DNA of 54,305 nucleotides. It comes from Acetobacteraceae bacterium. Lineage in GTDB: Bacteria > Pseudomonadota > Alphaproteobacteria > Acetobacterales > Acetobacteraceae. Of this stretch, positions 32,133 to 42,793 are shown one piece after another (the first letter of the stretch is position 1; the number at the start of each line of letters is the position of its first letter). Location of the stretch: positions 1 through 54,305 of the forward strand of contig JAKFUL010000029.1 in assembly GCA_021732665.1 (NCBI GenBank). Reading direction: 5' to 3'. A program made the translations under genes and the position numbers. Below the pieces are notes generated by a model. That model did no database searches and was not told the DNA's origin. It saw only the letters and a list, made by a program, of their open reading frames with translations.

Positions 32133-33469
32133 GCCCAGATCTCCCTCATCGCCTTGATATATCCCTCGCGGATGCCGCGGGCCTGGATATGCTGGCCCGC
32201 TTCCACCAGCACCCTTCCGGCCACCGCCACGCTCTTCACCACGCCGCGGCCGGGGCCGAAGACCCAGGCATCCAGCGCCGCATCGCCTTCCAGCCCCAGC
32301 AGGTCGGCGTTGGTGGTGTCCAGCTCCACCCAGTCGCAGCGCAGGCCGGTGGCGAGGCCGCCGATGGCCGCCCCCGAGGCCTGGGTGCCGCCGGCCAGCG
32401 CCGCGTCGAACAGTTTTCGCGCGGGATGTGGGGAAGCTTCGGAGGTTGCCACGGCGCGCGCCTCCAGCTTCAGCCGCTGGCTGGTCTCGAGTTGGCGCAG
32501 CTCCTGCGCCGGGTCGAGGCAGACCTGGCTGTCGCTGCCGATGCCAAGCCGGCCCCGCCATTCCGGCAGGCGGAAAATGCCATCGCCCAGCGAGGCCTCG
32601 GTCTGCGGGCACAGCCCGGCCACGGCGCCGCTCGATGCCAGCCCCGCCACCTCGGCATCATCGAGATGGGTGGCATGGATGAAGACCCAGCGCGGGCCGG
32701 AAAACCCGTTCGCCAGCATCCAGGCGGCGGGGCTTTGGCCGGTGGCGGCCTGGCATTCCGCCACCTCGCGCTGCTGTTCGGCCAGGTGGATGTGGATGGG
32801 CAGGCCGGGGACAGCCGCGATGGCTGCGAGCATTTCGGGCGTGACGGCGCGTAGCGAATGCGGCGCGAAGCCCAGCGAAACCAGTGGCCCCGTGTGGCGG
32901 CCGAGATCGGCCATCATGGTCATATAGACATCCAGATCATGAAGGAAAGGCCGCTGGCCGGGCACCGGATCGGCGCCAAAAATCCCGCCATGGCGGTACA
33001 GGCTGGGCAGCAGGGTCAACCCCATGCCGGTGCGCGCCGCGGCCGCGATCTGCCGCAGCCCCATCTCCTCGCGCGCCGCATAGGGTGTGCCGTCGGGGCC
33101 GTGGTGCAGATAATGGAATTCGCAGAGATGGGTGTAGCCGCGCTCCAGGCATTCCATTTGCATCTGCGCCGCCACCGCCTCGGCGCGGTCGGGGTTCATC
33201 CGGGCGACGACGGCGTACATCGCCTCGCGCCACGTCCAGAAGCTGTCCTTCGTGGCGCTGCGGCGCTCGGCGCGGCCGGCCATGGCGCGCTGGAAGCTGT
33301 GGCTGTGCAGGTTGGGCATGCCGGGGACGACCAGCCCCAGGCGCCGCGCGGTGCCGGGGGCGGCGCCGGGCCGGACCGCTGTGATGGTGCCGGCGGCATC
33401 GGCCTCGATCAGCACATCCGCAGCCCAGCCCGCCGGCAGCAGCGCCTGTCTTGCCCAGAAAGAAACCAT
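32129..33469 (-). CDS. hutF: Formimidoylglutamate deiminase HutF
   Basis: Converts N-formimino-L-glutamate to N-formyl-L-glutamate and ammonia, the deiminase branch of histidine breakdown. 446 residues, an amidohydrolase: metal motif PGMPNLHSHSFQRAMAG, HYLHHG, IHIHLAEQQREV (with the metal/catalytic His), and GIGSDSQVCLDP with the metal Asp. The ATG at 33469 follows GGAGGTG. It lies 7.6 kb from hutU on the other strand, so the pathway is split in two transcription units here. Confidence 0.92.
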   Translation of the reverse strand: MVSFWARQALLPAGWAADVLIEADAAGTITAVRPGAAPGTARRLGLVVPGMPNLHSHSFQRAMAGRAERRSATKDSFWTWREAMYAVVARMNPDRAEAVAAQMQMECLERGYTHLCEFHYLHHGPDGTPYAAREEMGLRQIAAAARTGMGLTLLPSLYRHGGIFGADPVPGQRPFLHDLDVYMTMMADLGRHTGPLVSLGFAPHSLRAVTPEMLAAIAAVPGLPIHIHLAEQQREVAECQAATGQSPAAWMLANGFSGPRWVFIHATHLDDAEVAGLASSGAVAGLCPQTEASLGDGIFRLPEWRGRLGIGSDSQVCLDPAQELRQLETSQRLKLEARAVATSEASPHPARKLFDAALAGGTQASGAAIGGLATGLRCDWVELDTTNADLLGLEGDAALDAWVFGPGRGVVKSVAVAGRVLVEAGQHIQARGIREGYIKAMREIWA

Positions 33470-33532
33470 CTGCACCTCCGGTCTCCTCTCTAACCGGCTT
33501 GCGCGCGGCGCGCGATCCGTCAGCATGCGGGA

Positions 33533-34486
33533 ATGATCACACGCCGCCTCGCCCTTTGCCTGCTGGCCGCGCCCGCGCTGGCGCAAACACCCTTCCCCGC
33601 GCGCCCGGTGCGGCTGGTGGCGCCCTTCGCCGCCGGCGCCAGCCTGGACGCCACGGCCCGCCTCTTCGCCCGCTTCCTGGAGGCGCGCTGGGGCCAGCCC
33701 GTGGTGATCGAGAACCGCACCGGTGCGGCCGGCAATATCGGCGCCGAGGCGGTGGCCCGCGCCACCCCCGATGGCCTGACCCTGCTGGTGGCGCCGACCG
33801 GGCTGATGACGGTGAACCCCAGCCTCTACCCCAATCTCGGCTTTTCCATCGAGAACGACCTCGCCCCCGTGGCCATGCTGGGCAGCCTGCCGAATGTGAT
33901 GGTGGTGCCGGCGGGCGGCCCGGCCAGCGTGGCGGAATTCGTGGCCACCATCCGCGCGGCCGGGCGGCCCTTCACCTTCGGCTCGCCCGGCGCCGGCAGC
34001 CTGGTGCATCTCTCGGGCGAGCTGTTTTCCCGCGAGGCCGGCATTCCCGCCACCCATATCCCCTATCGCGGCAGCGCGCCGGCGCTGGTCGATCTGGTGG
34101 CGGGACGCATCGATGTGATGTTCGAGAACCAGCCCGGCGCCCTGCCGCTGATCCGCGATGGCCGCCTGCGCTCGCTGGCGGTGACGGCGCCGGCACGCAG
34201 CGCGGCCCTGCCCGATGTGCCGACCACCGCCGAGGCAGGGCTGCCCAATGTGCTGGCCGTGCCCTGGTTCGGCCTCTTCGCCCCCGCCCGGACGCCGGCC
34301 GATGTGGCGCAGAAGATCGCGGCCGACGTCGCCGCCGCCCAGGCCGATGCCGGCGTGCGGACGGCGATGGAAGGCCTTGGCCTCACCCCCGAAACCCTTG
34401 GCCCGGACGGGCTCCAGGCGCTGATCACCCGCGAACGCGGCGTCTTCGGCGGCATCGTCCGCGCCGCCAACATCACGGTGCAATGA
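33533..34486 (+). CDS. Tripartite tricarboxylate transporter substrate-binding protein (Bug/TctC family)
   Basis: 317 residues: signal peptide to about residue 18 (ALAQ), then FPARPVRLVAPFAAGASLDATARLFA, typical of Bug receptors, with ENRTGAAGNIGAEAVARATPDG further on. Periplasmic binding of carboxylates or similar small anions. No tctA/tctB genes are nearby, so this is one of the orphan receptors frequent in Acetobacteraceae and Burkholderiales. The stop overlaps the following gene (ATGA), so it may bind the substrate of the neighbouring enzymes. Confidence 0.9.
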   Translation: MITRRLALCLLAAPALAQTPFPARPVRLVAPFAAGASLDATARLFARFLEARWGQPVVIENRTGAAGNIGAEAVARATPDGLTLLVAPTGLMTVNPSLYPNLGFSIENDLAPVAMLGSLPNVMVVPAGGPASVAEFVATIRAAGRPFTFGSPGAGSLVHLSGELFSREAGIPATHIPYRGSAPALVDLVAGRIDVMFENQPGALPLIRDGRLRSLAVTAPARSAALPDVPTTAEAGLPNVLAVPWFGLFAPARTPADVAQKIAADVAAAQADAGVRTAMEGLGLTPETLGPDGLQALITRERGVFGGIVRAANITVQ

Positions 34487-35493
34487 TGCCCTACGAACAG
34501 GTCCATATCGACTTCATCAACGGCCCGGACATCGAGGCCCTCGGCCTGACCGATGACGAGATCATGGCCGCGATCGAGAAAAGCCTCGCCGCCCAGGGCC
34601 GCGGCCACACCGTGGTGGACCCGCGGCTGCACCACATGCCCGGCGTGGCCAATGGCCATTTCAACGTGCTGCGCGGCTATGTCGGCGAGGAGATCGGGCT
34701 GTCCGGCGTGAAGGTGGTCGGCGACTTCGTCGACAACTACAAGGAAAACCTGCCCAGCGAACTGGCCACGCTGCTGCTGCTCAACCCGACCAATGGGCGG
34801 CCCCTGGCCATCCTCGACGCCTCGCACATCACCGACATGCGCACGGGCGCGGTCAGCGCGGTCGGCGCCAAGTATCTGGCCCGCAAGGGATCGAAGGTGC
34901 TGGGCCATATCGGCGCGCGGGGCACGGCCTATTGGAATGTGCGGCTGATGGACCGGATCTTCGATTTCGACGAGATTCGCGTCCATTCCCGCCGTCCCGA
35001 AAGCCAGGAGGCCTTCGCCGCCAAGCTGGAAAAGGATCTGGGCAAGAAGATCACCCGCTGCTCGGATTGGGAAAGCGTGGTGCGCGGCGCGGATATCGTG
35101 GTCGAGGCCTCGCGGCTCGACAAACCCACGCCACTGCTCAAGACGGAATGGATCAAGCAGGGCGCGCTGGTCATGCCCTATGGCACCATGTCGGCGGTGG
35201 AGCTCAGCCTCACCGACATCATGGACAAGATGCTGATGGATGATTGGGGCCAGGCCAGCAGCGGCAAGCTGGGCGCGCTGCGGGCGCATGTCGATGCCGG
35301 CAAGCTCTCGGCCGAGACGCTGCATGCCGAGCTCGGCCAGGTCGTCGCCGGCCTGAAGCCCGGGCGGGAGCGGGATGACGAGACCATCCTGCTCTGGCAT
35401 CGCGGGTTGTCGCTGAGCGATATCGCGCTCGGCCACGCCATCTGGACCAAGGCAAAGGCGCACGGCGTGGGCCAGCGCCTGCGTTTCTTCTGA
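34483..35493 (+). CDS. Ornithine cyclodeaminase/mu-crystallin family protein
   Basis: 336 residues. The N-terminal part (DIEALGLTDDEIMAAIE) and central HITDMRTGAVSAVGAKYLARKGSK followed by LGHIGARGTA (Rossmann NAD motif) identify the OCD/mu-crystallin fold. It resembles the subgroup annotated in databases as tyramine oxidase subunit B, whose role is poorly founded. The reaction cannot be fixed: OCD, a ketimine reductase or a dehydrogenase are possible. Coupled to the upstream TctC gene by overlap and 10 bp from the next gene. Confidence 0.82.
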   Translation: MMPYEQVHIDFINGPDIEALGLTDDEIMAAIEKSLAAQGRGHTVVDPRLHHMPGVANGHFNVLRGYVGEEIGLSGVKVVGDFVDNYKENLPSELATLLLLNPTNGRPLAILDASHITDMRTGAVSAVGAKYLARKGSKVLGHIGARGTAYWNVRLMDRIFDFDEIRVHSRRPESQEAFAAKLEKDLGKKITRCSDWESVVRGADIVVEASRLDKPTPLLKTEWIKQGALVMPYGTMSAVELSLTDIMDKMLMDDWGQASSGKLGALRAHVDAGKLSAETLHAELGQVVAGLKPGRERDDETILLWHRGLSLSDIALGHAIWTKAKAHGVGQRLRFF

Positions 35494-35503
35494 GGATACC
35501 GCC

Positions 35504-36259
35504 ATGACCCAGGCCACCCCATTCCCCGCCGGCGGCTTCCGCTTCCTCCCCGGCGGGCAATTCTCCAATGGCGTGGCGGCCGAGCCCGGCTTTGCCTTCC
35601 GCCGCCTGCGTTTTCTGGCACCCCTGCCGCTGGCCCAGGGGTTGGCGGCGGCGGCCCGCATCATCACCGCCGCGGGCCGGCCGCTCACGGCGCTGGCGCT
35701 CTGCGAGCTCCGTTCCCCGCTGCCCCTGCCGCGCGATGAATTCCTGGCCTTCAACGAGCGGTATCTGGGCGCCCTGCGTGCGGCCGGATTCTCCGCCGAA
35801 AAGCCCTATCCGATCGGCCGCAGCAACCTGGCCCCCATTCTTGCGCCGCCCGCCGAGGTGGTGCTGTACGCCGTCACCTTCACCGTGCCGGTGGCCGGCG
35901 GCGGCCAGGATTTCTTCATCTCCGGCAAGCCGGAAAGCCGCCAGGGCGTGCCCTGGGAGCAGGGGATCGTCGGCGGCGATGACGTCTCCGAGGCCGGGCT
36001 GCTGTTCAAGGCGCAATATGTGATGGAGGAGCTGCGGGCGCGCATGGCGGAGATCGGCGCCGACCCGCTGCGCATCTCAGCGGCCCAGGCCTACACCATC
36101 CACCCGCTGGCGCCGGTGCTGCAGACGGTGCTGGGGGCCGCGCCCATGAACCTGGGCGGGCTGACGTTGGTGCCGGCGCATCCACCGGTGACCGGGCTGG
36201 CGTTTGAGGTGGATGTTCGCTCGGTCAGCGAGGAGTGCATCGCCGGCCCGCAGGCGTGA
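35504..36259 (+). CDS. Conserved protein, possibly RidA/YjgF-like
   Basis: 251 residues. Features seen include FLPGGQFSNGVAAEPGFAF at the start, a central RSNLAPILAPPAEVVLYAVTFTVP, and VDVRSVSEECIAG at the end. The N-terminal half and the length suggest a duplicated RidA/YjgF-type fold, but the match is weak and no catalytic Arg motif is convincing. Sits between the OCD-like and Gfo/Idh genes in one operon (10-bp and 2-bp gaps), so it probably acts on the same amine or imine intermediate. Confidence 0.5.
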   Translation: MTQATPFPAGGFRFLPGGQFSNGVAAEPGFAFRRLRFLAPLPLAQGLAAAARIITAAGRPLTALALCELRSPLPLPRDEFLAFNERYLGALRAAGFSAEKPYPIGRSNLAPILAPPAEVVLYAVTFTVPVAGGGQDFFISGKPESRQGVPWEQGIVGGDDVSEAGLLFKAQYVMEELRARMAEIGADPLRISAAQAYTIHPLAPVLQTVLGAAPMNLGGLTLVPAHPPVTGLAFEVDVRSVSEECIAGPQA

Positions 36260-36261
36260 GC

Positions 36262-37195
36262 ATGCCCATCCGTCTGGGCATCATCGGTTTCGGCATCATG
36301 GGCGAGCGCCTGCTGCGCGCGGCGCTGGACCACGCCGGCGAATTCGTCACCCCGAGCGGTGTGTGGGACCCCTCGGCGGCGGCGGCGACACGGCTGGCAT
36401 CCGTGCCGGGAGCGGCCCCCATGTTGGACTCCGCCGAGGCGGTGATCGCGGGGTGCGATTGCCTTTACGTCGCCGCCCCACCAGCGGCGCATCTGCCGCT
36501 GGCCCGGGCCGCGCTGGCCGCCGGGCGCGCGGTGTTCCTGGAAAAGCCGCTGGCCACCGATCTGGCGCCGGCCCGGGCCTTCGTGGCGGGTGCTGCCGGC
36601 GCGCGGGCGGCGGTGAATTTCCCCATGGCCTCCTCGCCCGCCGTGTCGCAGCTTTTCGCCTGGAAGGCCGGGCTGACGCCGGAATCGGTCGCCATTGAGG
36701 TCGCCTTTGCCCACTGGCCACGCGGCTGGCAGCAGGATGCCGCAAGCTGGCTGGCGCGCCGCGCCGAAGGCGGCTTCACCCGTGAGGTGGTGTCGCATTT
36801 CCTCTTCCTGACCCGCCGCATGCTGGGGCCGCTGGCCCTGCTCGATGCCCAAGCGACCTTCCCCGATGGCGATGGCGCGGAGACCGCGATCACCGCTGTT
36901 CTGACCGCGGGTGGCGTGCCGGTGACGCTCTCCGGCGGCGTCGGCACAACGCCGAAGGACGACCACAACACATGGACGCTGAATGGCCAGCTTCGCCTGC
37001 GCGACTGGTCCTTCGCCGAGCGCCTGGCCGATGGCATCTGGGCCCAGGCAGCCGATGCGCTGCCGAACGAAAGGATGCGCCCGATGGTCCTGCGCGGCCA
37101 GCTCCGCGCCGTGGCGGCGATGACGCGCGGCGAGCCGCACAACCTCGCCACCCTGGCCGAGGCGCTGGAGGTTCAGGAGATCGTCGAGGGCATCC

Positions 37196-37224
<29 letters not shown>
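36262..37224 (+). CDS. Gfo/Idh/MocA family oxidoreductase
   Basis: 320 residues. The N-terminal Rossmann fold IRLGIIGFGIMGERLLRAAL, the family motif FLEKPLA (about residue 95) with its catalytic Lys, and an alpha/beta C-terminal domain. It dehydrogenates or reduces sugars, amino sugars or imines with NAD(P). Its ATG is 2 bp past the previous stop. The 3' end overlaps the convergent ABC ATPase gene by 29 bp, an unusually long antisense overlap. Confidence 0.85.
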
Positions 37225-37926
<702 letters not shown>

Positions 37927-37930
<4 letters not shown>

Positions 37931-38580
37931 GCCGCGAGCGCCCTGGCGATCCGTCGTTCGGCCGTGCGGGCACCCCAGGCGGTCAGCTCCGACAGCGCCC
38001 AATAGACCAGGGCGAGCACCAGCAGGGTCTCGGCGAAGGCGAAGGTGGAGGTGCCCACGCCCTGCACCCGGAAGGTGAGCTCGGGCACGGTGATGATCGA
38101 CAGCACGGCGGTCTCCTTGATGAGGATGACGCAGAGATTGGCCAGCGACGGCAGCACGCCCAGCGCCATCACCGGCAGCATGATGCGCAGCACGGCCTGC
38201 GGGCGGGAAAGGCCGAGCATGCGCGCGACTTCCAGCTGCCCCGGCGGCACGGCCAGGAAGCCGGCGCGGAAGACCTCGGAGAAATACGCCGCGCCATAGA
38301 GCGAGAGCGCCAGCAACCCCGCCGTCACCGGCGCTAGGTCGATGCCGATGAACGGGCCGCCGAAGTACAGAAGAAAACACTGCACCAGGAAGGGCGTGCC
38401 ACGAACCGCCTCCACCGCCATGGCGAGCGGCAGGGCCAGCGGCCAGGGCGCGAAGAAGCGCAGCGCACCGACCAGGAAACCGCCGGCCATGCCCAGAGCC
38501 ACCGCCGCCAGCCAGATCGCCAGGGTCACCGGCAAGCCCTGAGCGGTGGCGACGAGACTGTCCTGCAGGGCCTGCATCAT
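37927..38580 (-). CDS. Amino acid ABC transporter permease
   Basis: 217 residues, about five transmembrane helices, with the HisMQ-type EAA loop EVFRAGFLAVPPGQLEVARMLGLS-like pattern. The start MMQALQDSL at 38580 overlaps the other permease stop (ATGA). Pairs with the next permease to form the membrane channel. Confidence 0.9.
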
Positions 38581-39209
38581 GCCGGACGGCCCATGCTCTT
38601 GCCCCTGGCCAGCATCGAGAGCGCCACATTGATCACGAGATAGATCGCGCCGCACAGCGCATAGGCGGGCAAGGGCTCGAAGGTGCTGGACGCCAGGGCC
38701 TGGGCGCTGCGGGTGAGTTCGAGAATTCCGACCACCGAAATCAGCGACGACGCCTTCACGATCAGGATCGCCTCATTGATGATGGCCGGGCGCATGGCCT
38801 GCACCGCGATGGGAAGCTGGATGCGCAGCAGGATCTGCTGCGGCGAAAGCCCCAGCAGCCGCGCCGCCTCAACGCCGCCCTTGGGCACCAGGGCAAAGCC
38901 GCCGCGCAGGATCTCGCCCATATAGGCCGCGCAGCACAGCCCGACCGTGCCCACGGCGGCCACGATCGCGGGCAGGTCGATGCCCAGGAAGGGCAGCGCG
39001 TAATAGGCCAGCAGCAGCTGCACCAGCAGCGGCACGCCGCGGAAGAAGCTGATGTAGATCGCCGCCCAGGTTTTTCCGCGCGCGCTCGCGACCGCAATCG
39101 GCACCCCAAGCGAGAAGCCGATGGCGATGCCCAGCGCCGAGATCCAGATGGTCGCCCAGGTCGCCGCCATCATCGATGGCAGCGCCTCGGCCAGGAATTC
39201 CCAGCTCAG
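38577..39209 (-). CDS. Amino acid ABC transporter permease, possible CTG start
   Basis: HisMQ-type permease with EILRGGFALVPKGGVEAARLLGLS, the EAA loop of this family. The N-terminus is uncertain. Family members start a little before WEFLAEALPSMM. The first ATG (39173) falls after this, the GTG at 39260 is 55 bp inside the upstream gene, and a CTG at 39209 overlaps the upstream TGA as CTGA, with GGTGGAAG about 7 nt before it. That start gives 210 residues and fits the overlap style of the neighbours; it is my preferred but unproven choice. Confidence 0.85.
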   Translation of the reverse strand: MSWEFLAEALPSMMAATWATIWISALGIAIGFSLGVPIAVASARGKTWAAIYISFFRGVPLLVQLLLAYYALPFLGIDLPAIVAAVGTVGLCCAAYMGEILRGGFALVPKGGVEAARLLGLSPQQILLRIQLPIAVQAMRPAIINEAILIVKASSLISVVGILELTRSAQALASSTFEPLPAYALCGAIYLVINVALSMLARGKSMGRPA

Positions 39210-40042
39210 GCGTTCGCTTCCACCACGCGGGCCGGGACCTCGAAGGATTGGCCGAACCACTTGGTTTGCAGCGCGGCCAGGCGGCCATCGCCGCGCATGG
39301 CGTCGATCACGCCGTCGATCGCGTCGATCAGCGGCGCGGTGTCGGCATCCTTGCGGCCGAGATAGCCGAAATAGACCCTCGCGCCGAAGGGCGGCGCCAC
39401 GACCGAGAACATGCCCCGCCGCTGCTGCGCGACATAGGCGATATTGGGCAGCGAATTGGCCACCGCCACGATGCGCCCGGCGGCGAGGTCGGCGTAGGAT
39501 TCGCTGAAGGACTGGTATTCGCGGATGGTCACGCCGGCGAGGTTCTCGCGGGCGATGAATTGCTGCAGCTGGGTGAGCTGCGCGGTCGCCTGGGCGCTGC
39601 CCACCACCTTGCCGGCGATGTCCTGCGGGCGGGCGATGGTCGCGTCGCTGCTGCGCTTGAGCAGCGCCACGGTGGCATCGGCGATGGGGGCGGTGAAGCG
39701 GTAGCGCTCCATCCGCGCGCGGGTGATGGTGGCGGGGCCGGCGACGAGGTCGAAGCGGCCGGCCTCAAGCCCCGGAAGAACACCCGGCCAGGGCAGGTCC
39801 TGGAAGCGGATGCGCACGCCCAGCGCCGCGCCCACCACGGCGAAGAGCTCGCTGTTCAGGCCGGTCTGGCGGCCACCCTCGGTGAAGTCGAAGGGGGCGA
39901 AGTGCAGTTCGGTGGCGATCATCAGTTCGCCGGCGCGCCGCGCCTTGTCCAGGTTGTTGGCACGTGCGCCAGCCAGCGGCGCGAAGATGGCGGGCGTGGC
40001 GAGGCCGAGGGTGCGGCGGGTGATCTTCACTTGGGTCATCAT
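39206..40042 (-). CDS. Amino acid ABC transporter substrate-binding protein
   Basis: 278 residues from an ATG with AGGAG upstream. A signal peptide with a Tat-like TRRTLGLAT runs to ARA at about residue 27. The mature part has GELMIATELHFAPFDFTEGG and LEAGRFDLVAGPATIT, typical of SBP_bac_3 receptors. It captures a polar amino acid in the periplasm for the two permeases and ATPase downstream. Divergent from the hut operon. Confidence 0.9.
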   Translation of the reverse strand: MMTQVKITRRTLGLATPAIFAPLAGARANNLDKARRAGELMIATELHFAPFDFTEGGRQTGLNSELFAVVGAALGVRIRFQDLPWPGVLPGLEAGRFDLVAGPATITRARMERYRFTAPIADATVALLKRSSDATIARPQDIAGKVVGSAQATAQLTQLQQFIARENLAGVTIREYQSFSESYADLAAGRIVAVANSLPNIAYVAQQRRGMFSVVAPPFGARVYFGYLGRKDADTAPLIDAIDGVIDAMRGDGRLAALQTKWFGQSFEVPARVVEANA

Positions 40043-40067
40043 GCTCTCCTGATCCCTGCCTGGCCGG

Positions 40068-40095
40068 TTGACCTGACAGGCCACGTGCCTAGTTT
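40068..40095 (+). promoter_or_regulatory. Possible promoter of the oxygenase-hut operon
   Basis: TTGACC (40068-40073), a 16-bp spacer and TAGTTT (40090-40095), 27 bp before the oxygenase ATG. A near-palindrome built on TGGCC/GGCCA (40061-40083) surrounds the -35 and could be an operator. No HutC-type TGTATATACA site is seen. Confidence 0.35.
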
Positions 40096-40121
40096 GGCTT
40101 GCAATGGATCAAGGATGCACC

Positions 40122-41066
40122 ATGCCCGACCATGCCGTCCAGAAAGCCCTGCCGGTGATCGATCTGGGGCGCCAGGATTTGCCCGCGGTTGCGGCAGAGA
40201 TCAGGGCGGCCTGCACAGGGCCTGGGTTTTTCTACATCCGCGGGCATGGCGTCGCGCCCGAGGTGATCGAGGCGGCGGTGACCGCGGCGAAGCGCTTCTT
40301 TCACCAGCCCGCCGAGGTGAAGCGGCTGACAAAGGCCAATCTCGTCCATCGCGGCTGGCACGCCGCCGGCGGCGCGGTGATGGAGGGCGCGACCAAGCCC
40401 GACCTGAAGGAGTTTTTCTCGATCGGCCTCGATCTGCCGGAGGACCACCCGGCCGTGCTGGCGGGCGAGAAGCTGCGCGGGCCCAATCAATGGCCCGAGG
40501 CTGTGCCGGAGCTTCGCCCGGCGATGGAGGCCTATTTTGCCGCCATGGCCGCCTGTGGTGCCAGGCTGCTGGAGGCGGTGGCGCTGAGCCTGGAGCTGTC
40601 GCCCGACTTTTTCGCCGAGCATTACACGCTGCCCCTGCAACGCACCCAGGCGATCTTCTACCCGCCGCAGCCGCCCGATGACCTCGACGGCTTCGGCGTG
40701 GCGCCGCACACGGATTTCGGCTGCATCACCCTGCTCTGGCAGGACAACAGCGGCGGGCTTGAGGTGCGCGAACGCAGCACTGGCGAATGGATTCCGGCAC
40801 CCCGGCTGCCCGGCACGCTGGTGGTGAATGTGGGCGACCTCTTGGGCCGCTGGAGCAATGACCGCTTCGCCAGCACGCCGCACCGGGTGGTCAACCGCTC
40901 GGGCCACGAACGCTTCTCCATCGCCACCTTCTATGACCCGAACTTTTCCGCCCCCATCGACCCGCGGGCGCTGGGAGCCACCCAGCCGATCTACGAGCCC
41001 ACGACCTGCGGCGCGCATATCCTGGGCCGCTTCGCGCAGGCTTTTTCCTATCGAAAGGGCGCCTGA
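40122..41066 (+). CDS. Isopenicillin N synthase family 2-oxoglutarate/Fe(II) oxygenase
   Basis: 314 residues. N-terminal DIOX_N part [10 protein letters not shown] and [10 protein letters not shown], then the Fe(II) site [13 protein letters not shown] and [20 protein letters not shown], containing the distal His and the RxS co-substrate motif. The ATG at 40122 has AAGGA 6 nt upstream; 40104 is an alternative. The substrate is unknown. Its stop and the hutU ATG overlap by one base (TGATG), so it is coupled to histidine catabolism, an unusual partner for it. Confidence 0.87.
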   Translation: MPDHAVQKALPVIDLGRQDLPAVAAEIRAACTGPGFFYIRGHGVAPEVIEAAVTAAKRFFHQPAEVKRLTKANLVHRGWHAAGGAVMEGATKPDLKEFFSIGLDLPEDHPAVLAGEKLRGPNQWPEAVPELRPAMEAYFAAMAACGARLLEAVALSLELSPDFFAEHYTLPLQRTQAIFYPPQPPDDLDGFGVAPHTDFGCITLLWQDNSGGLEVRERSTGEWIPAPRLPGTLVVNVGDLLGRWSNDRFASTPHRVVNRSGHERFSIATFYDPNFSAPIDPRALGATQPIYEPTTCGAHILGRFAQAFSYRKGA

Positions 41067-42721
41067 TGAACACGCGGCTCCGCAACGCCCCTGCCATCCG
41101 CAGCCCGCGTGGCCTGACCCTGAACGCAAAGCACTGGTCCACCGAGGCACCGCTGCGCATGCTGATGAACAACCTCGATGACGAGGTGGCGGAGCGGCCG
41201 GGGGAGCTTGTGGTCTATGGCGGCATCGGCCGCGCCGCGCGCGACTGGAATTCCTATGACCGCATCGTGGAAACCCTGAAGCGGCTGGAGGAGACCCAAA
41301 CCCTTCTGGTGCAATCCGGCAAGCCGGTGGGCGTGTTCGAAACCCATGCCGATGCGCCGCGCGTGCTGATCGCCAATTCCAACCTCGTCCCGGCCTGGGC
41401 GAATTGGGAGCATTTTTCCAAGCTCGATCGCCTGGGCCTGATGATGTACGGCCAGATGACCGCGGGGTCCTGGATCTATATCGGCACCCAGGGGATTGTT
41501 CAGGGCACCTACGAGACCTTTGTCGAGGCCGGGCGGCAGCATTTTGGCGGCAATCTCAAGGGCCGCTGGATTCTCACCGGCGGCTTGGGCGGCATGGGGG
41601 GCGCGCAGCCCCTGGCCGGGGTGTTCGCGGGTGCCTCGGTGCTGGCGGTGGAGTGTCAGGCCAGCCGGATCGAGAAGCGGCTGGAGACACGCTACCTGGA
41701 TTACCGGGCCGATGACCTCGACACCGCGCTGGCCATGATCCGGGGCGCCGAAAAGCCGATATCCGTGGGCCTGCTGGGCAATGCCGCGGAGGTCTTCCCC
41801 GAGCTGGTCCGGCGTGGCGTGGTGCCCGATATCGTCACTGACCAGACCTCGGCGCATGACCCGGTGAATGGCTACCTCCCCGCCGGCTGGACGGTGAGCG
41901 AATGGGAGGCCAAGCGCGAAACCGACCCCGCCGCCGTGGCCGCGGCGTCGAAGAAATCCATGGTCGTCCATGTCCAGGCCATGCTGGATTTCCAGAAAAT
42001 GGGCAGCGCCGTGCTGGATTACGGCAACAATATCCGCCAGGTCGCGCGGGACGAGGGCCTGGCCAATGCCTTCGATTTTCCGGGCTTCGTGCCGGCCTAT
42101 ATTCGGCCGCTCTTCTGCCGGGGGATCGGGCCGTTCCGCTGGGCCGCGCTTTCGGGCGACCCGGACGATATCCGCAAGACCGATGACAAGGTGCGCGAAC
42201 TCATCCCCGATGACCCCCATCTGCACCAATGGCTGGACATGGCGCGGGAGCGCATCGCCTTCCAGGGCCTGCCCGCCCGCATCTGCTGGGTCGGGCTTGG
42301 GCAACGCCACCGCCTCGGCCTCGCCTTCAACGAGATGGTCGCGCGCGGCGAGATCGGCCCGGTGGTGATCGGCCGCGACCATCTCGACAGCGGCTCCGTC
42401 GCCTCGCCCAACCGCGAGACGGAGAGCATGATGGATGGCTCGGACGCGGTGTCCGACTGGCCGCTGCTCAACGCGCTGCTGAACTGCGCCTCGGGCGCCA
42501 CCTGGGTGTCGCTGCATCATGGCGGCGGGGTGGGCATGGGCTATTCGCAGCATTCCGGCATGGTGATCCTGGCCGATGGCACCCCGAACGCCGCGCGCCG
42601 GCTCAAGCGCGTGTTGTGGAACGACCCGGCGACGGGCGTGATGCGCCATGCCGATGCGGGCTATGACATCGCCCGCGACTGCGCCCGCGAATTTGGCCTC
42701 GACCTACCCAGCCTGACCTGA
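41066..42721 (+). CDS. hutU: Urocanate hydratase HutU
   Basis: Hydrates urocanate to imidazolonepropionate with tightly bound NAD+. 551 residues, typical length. Motifs: [14 protein letters not shown] for NAD+, [10 protein letters not shown], and the active Cys in [23 protein letters not shown]. It starts on the last base of the oxygenase stop. Confidence 0.97.
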   Translation: MNTRLRNAPAIRSPRGLTLNAKHWSTEAPLRMLMNNLDDEVAERPGELVVYGGIGRAARDWNSYDRIVETLKRLEETQTLLVQSGKPVGVFETHADAPRVLIANSNLVPAWANWEHFSKLDRLGLMMYGQMTAGSWIYIGTQGIVQGTYETFVEAGRQHFGGNLKGRWILTGGLGGMGGAQPLAGVFAGASVLAVECQASRIEKRLETRYLDYRADDLDTALAMIRGAEKPISVGLLGNAAEVFPELVRRGVVPDIVTDQTSAHDPVNGYLPAGWTVSEWEAKRETDPAAVAAASKKSMVVHVQAMLDFQKMGSAVLDYGNNIRQVARDEGLANAFDFPGFVPAYIRPLFCRGIGPFRWAALSGDPDDIRKTDDKVRELIPDDPHLHQWLDMARERIAFQGLPARICWVGLGQRHRLGLAFNEMVARGEIGPVVIGRDHLDSGSVASPNRETESMMDGSDAVSDWPLLNALLNCASGATWVSLHHGGGVGMGYSQHSGMVILADGTPNAARRLKRVLWNDPATGVMRHADAGYDIARDCAREFGLDLPSLT

Positions 42722-42735
42722 TGCCCGTCATGTTT

Positions 42736-42749
42736 TGGCGCTTGCGCCA
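42736..42749. repeat. Hairpin between hutU and hutH
   Basis: TGGCGC TT GCGCCA, a tight 6-bp perfect stem preceded by TTTT on the left, in the 72-bp hutU-hutH gap. It could stabilise the upstream message or act as a weak terminator. Confidence 0.35.
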
Positions 42750-42793
42750 TCGGCCTCGGACTGCAAGCTGGTGTGTCAAAGGAGACCGCGCGG

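Noticed and set aside
40099..40112. FNR-like TTGCAATGGATCAA before the oxygenase gene
   Set aside because: Only the right half matches TTGATnnnnATCAA; the site is 9 bp from the ATG, too close to activate transcription.
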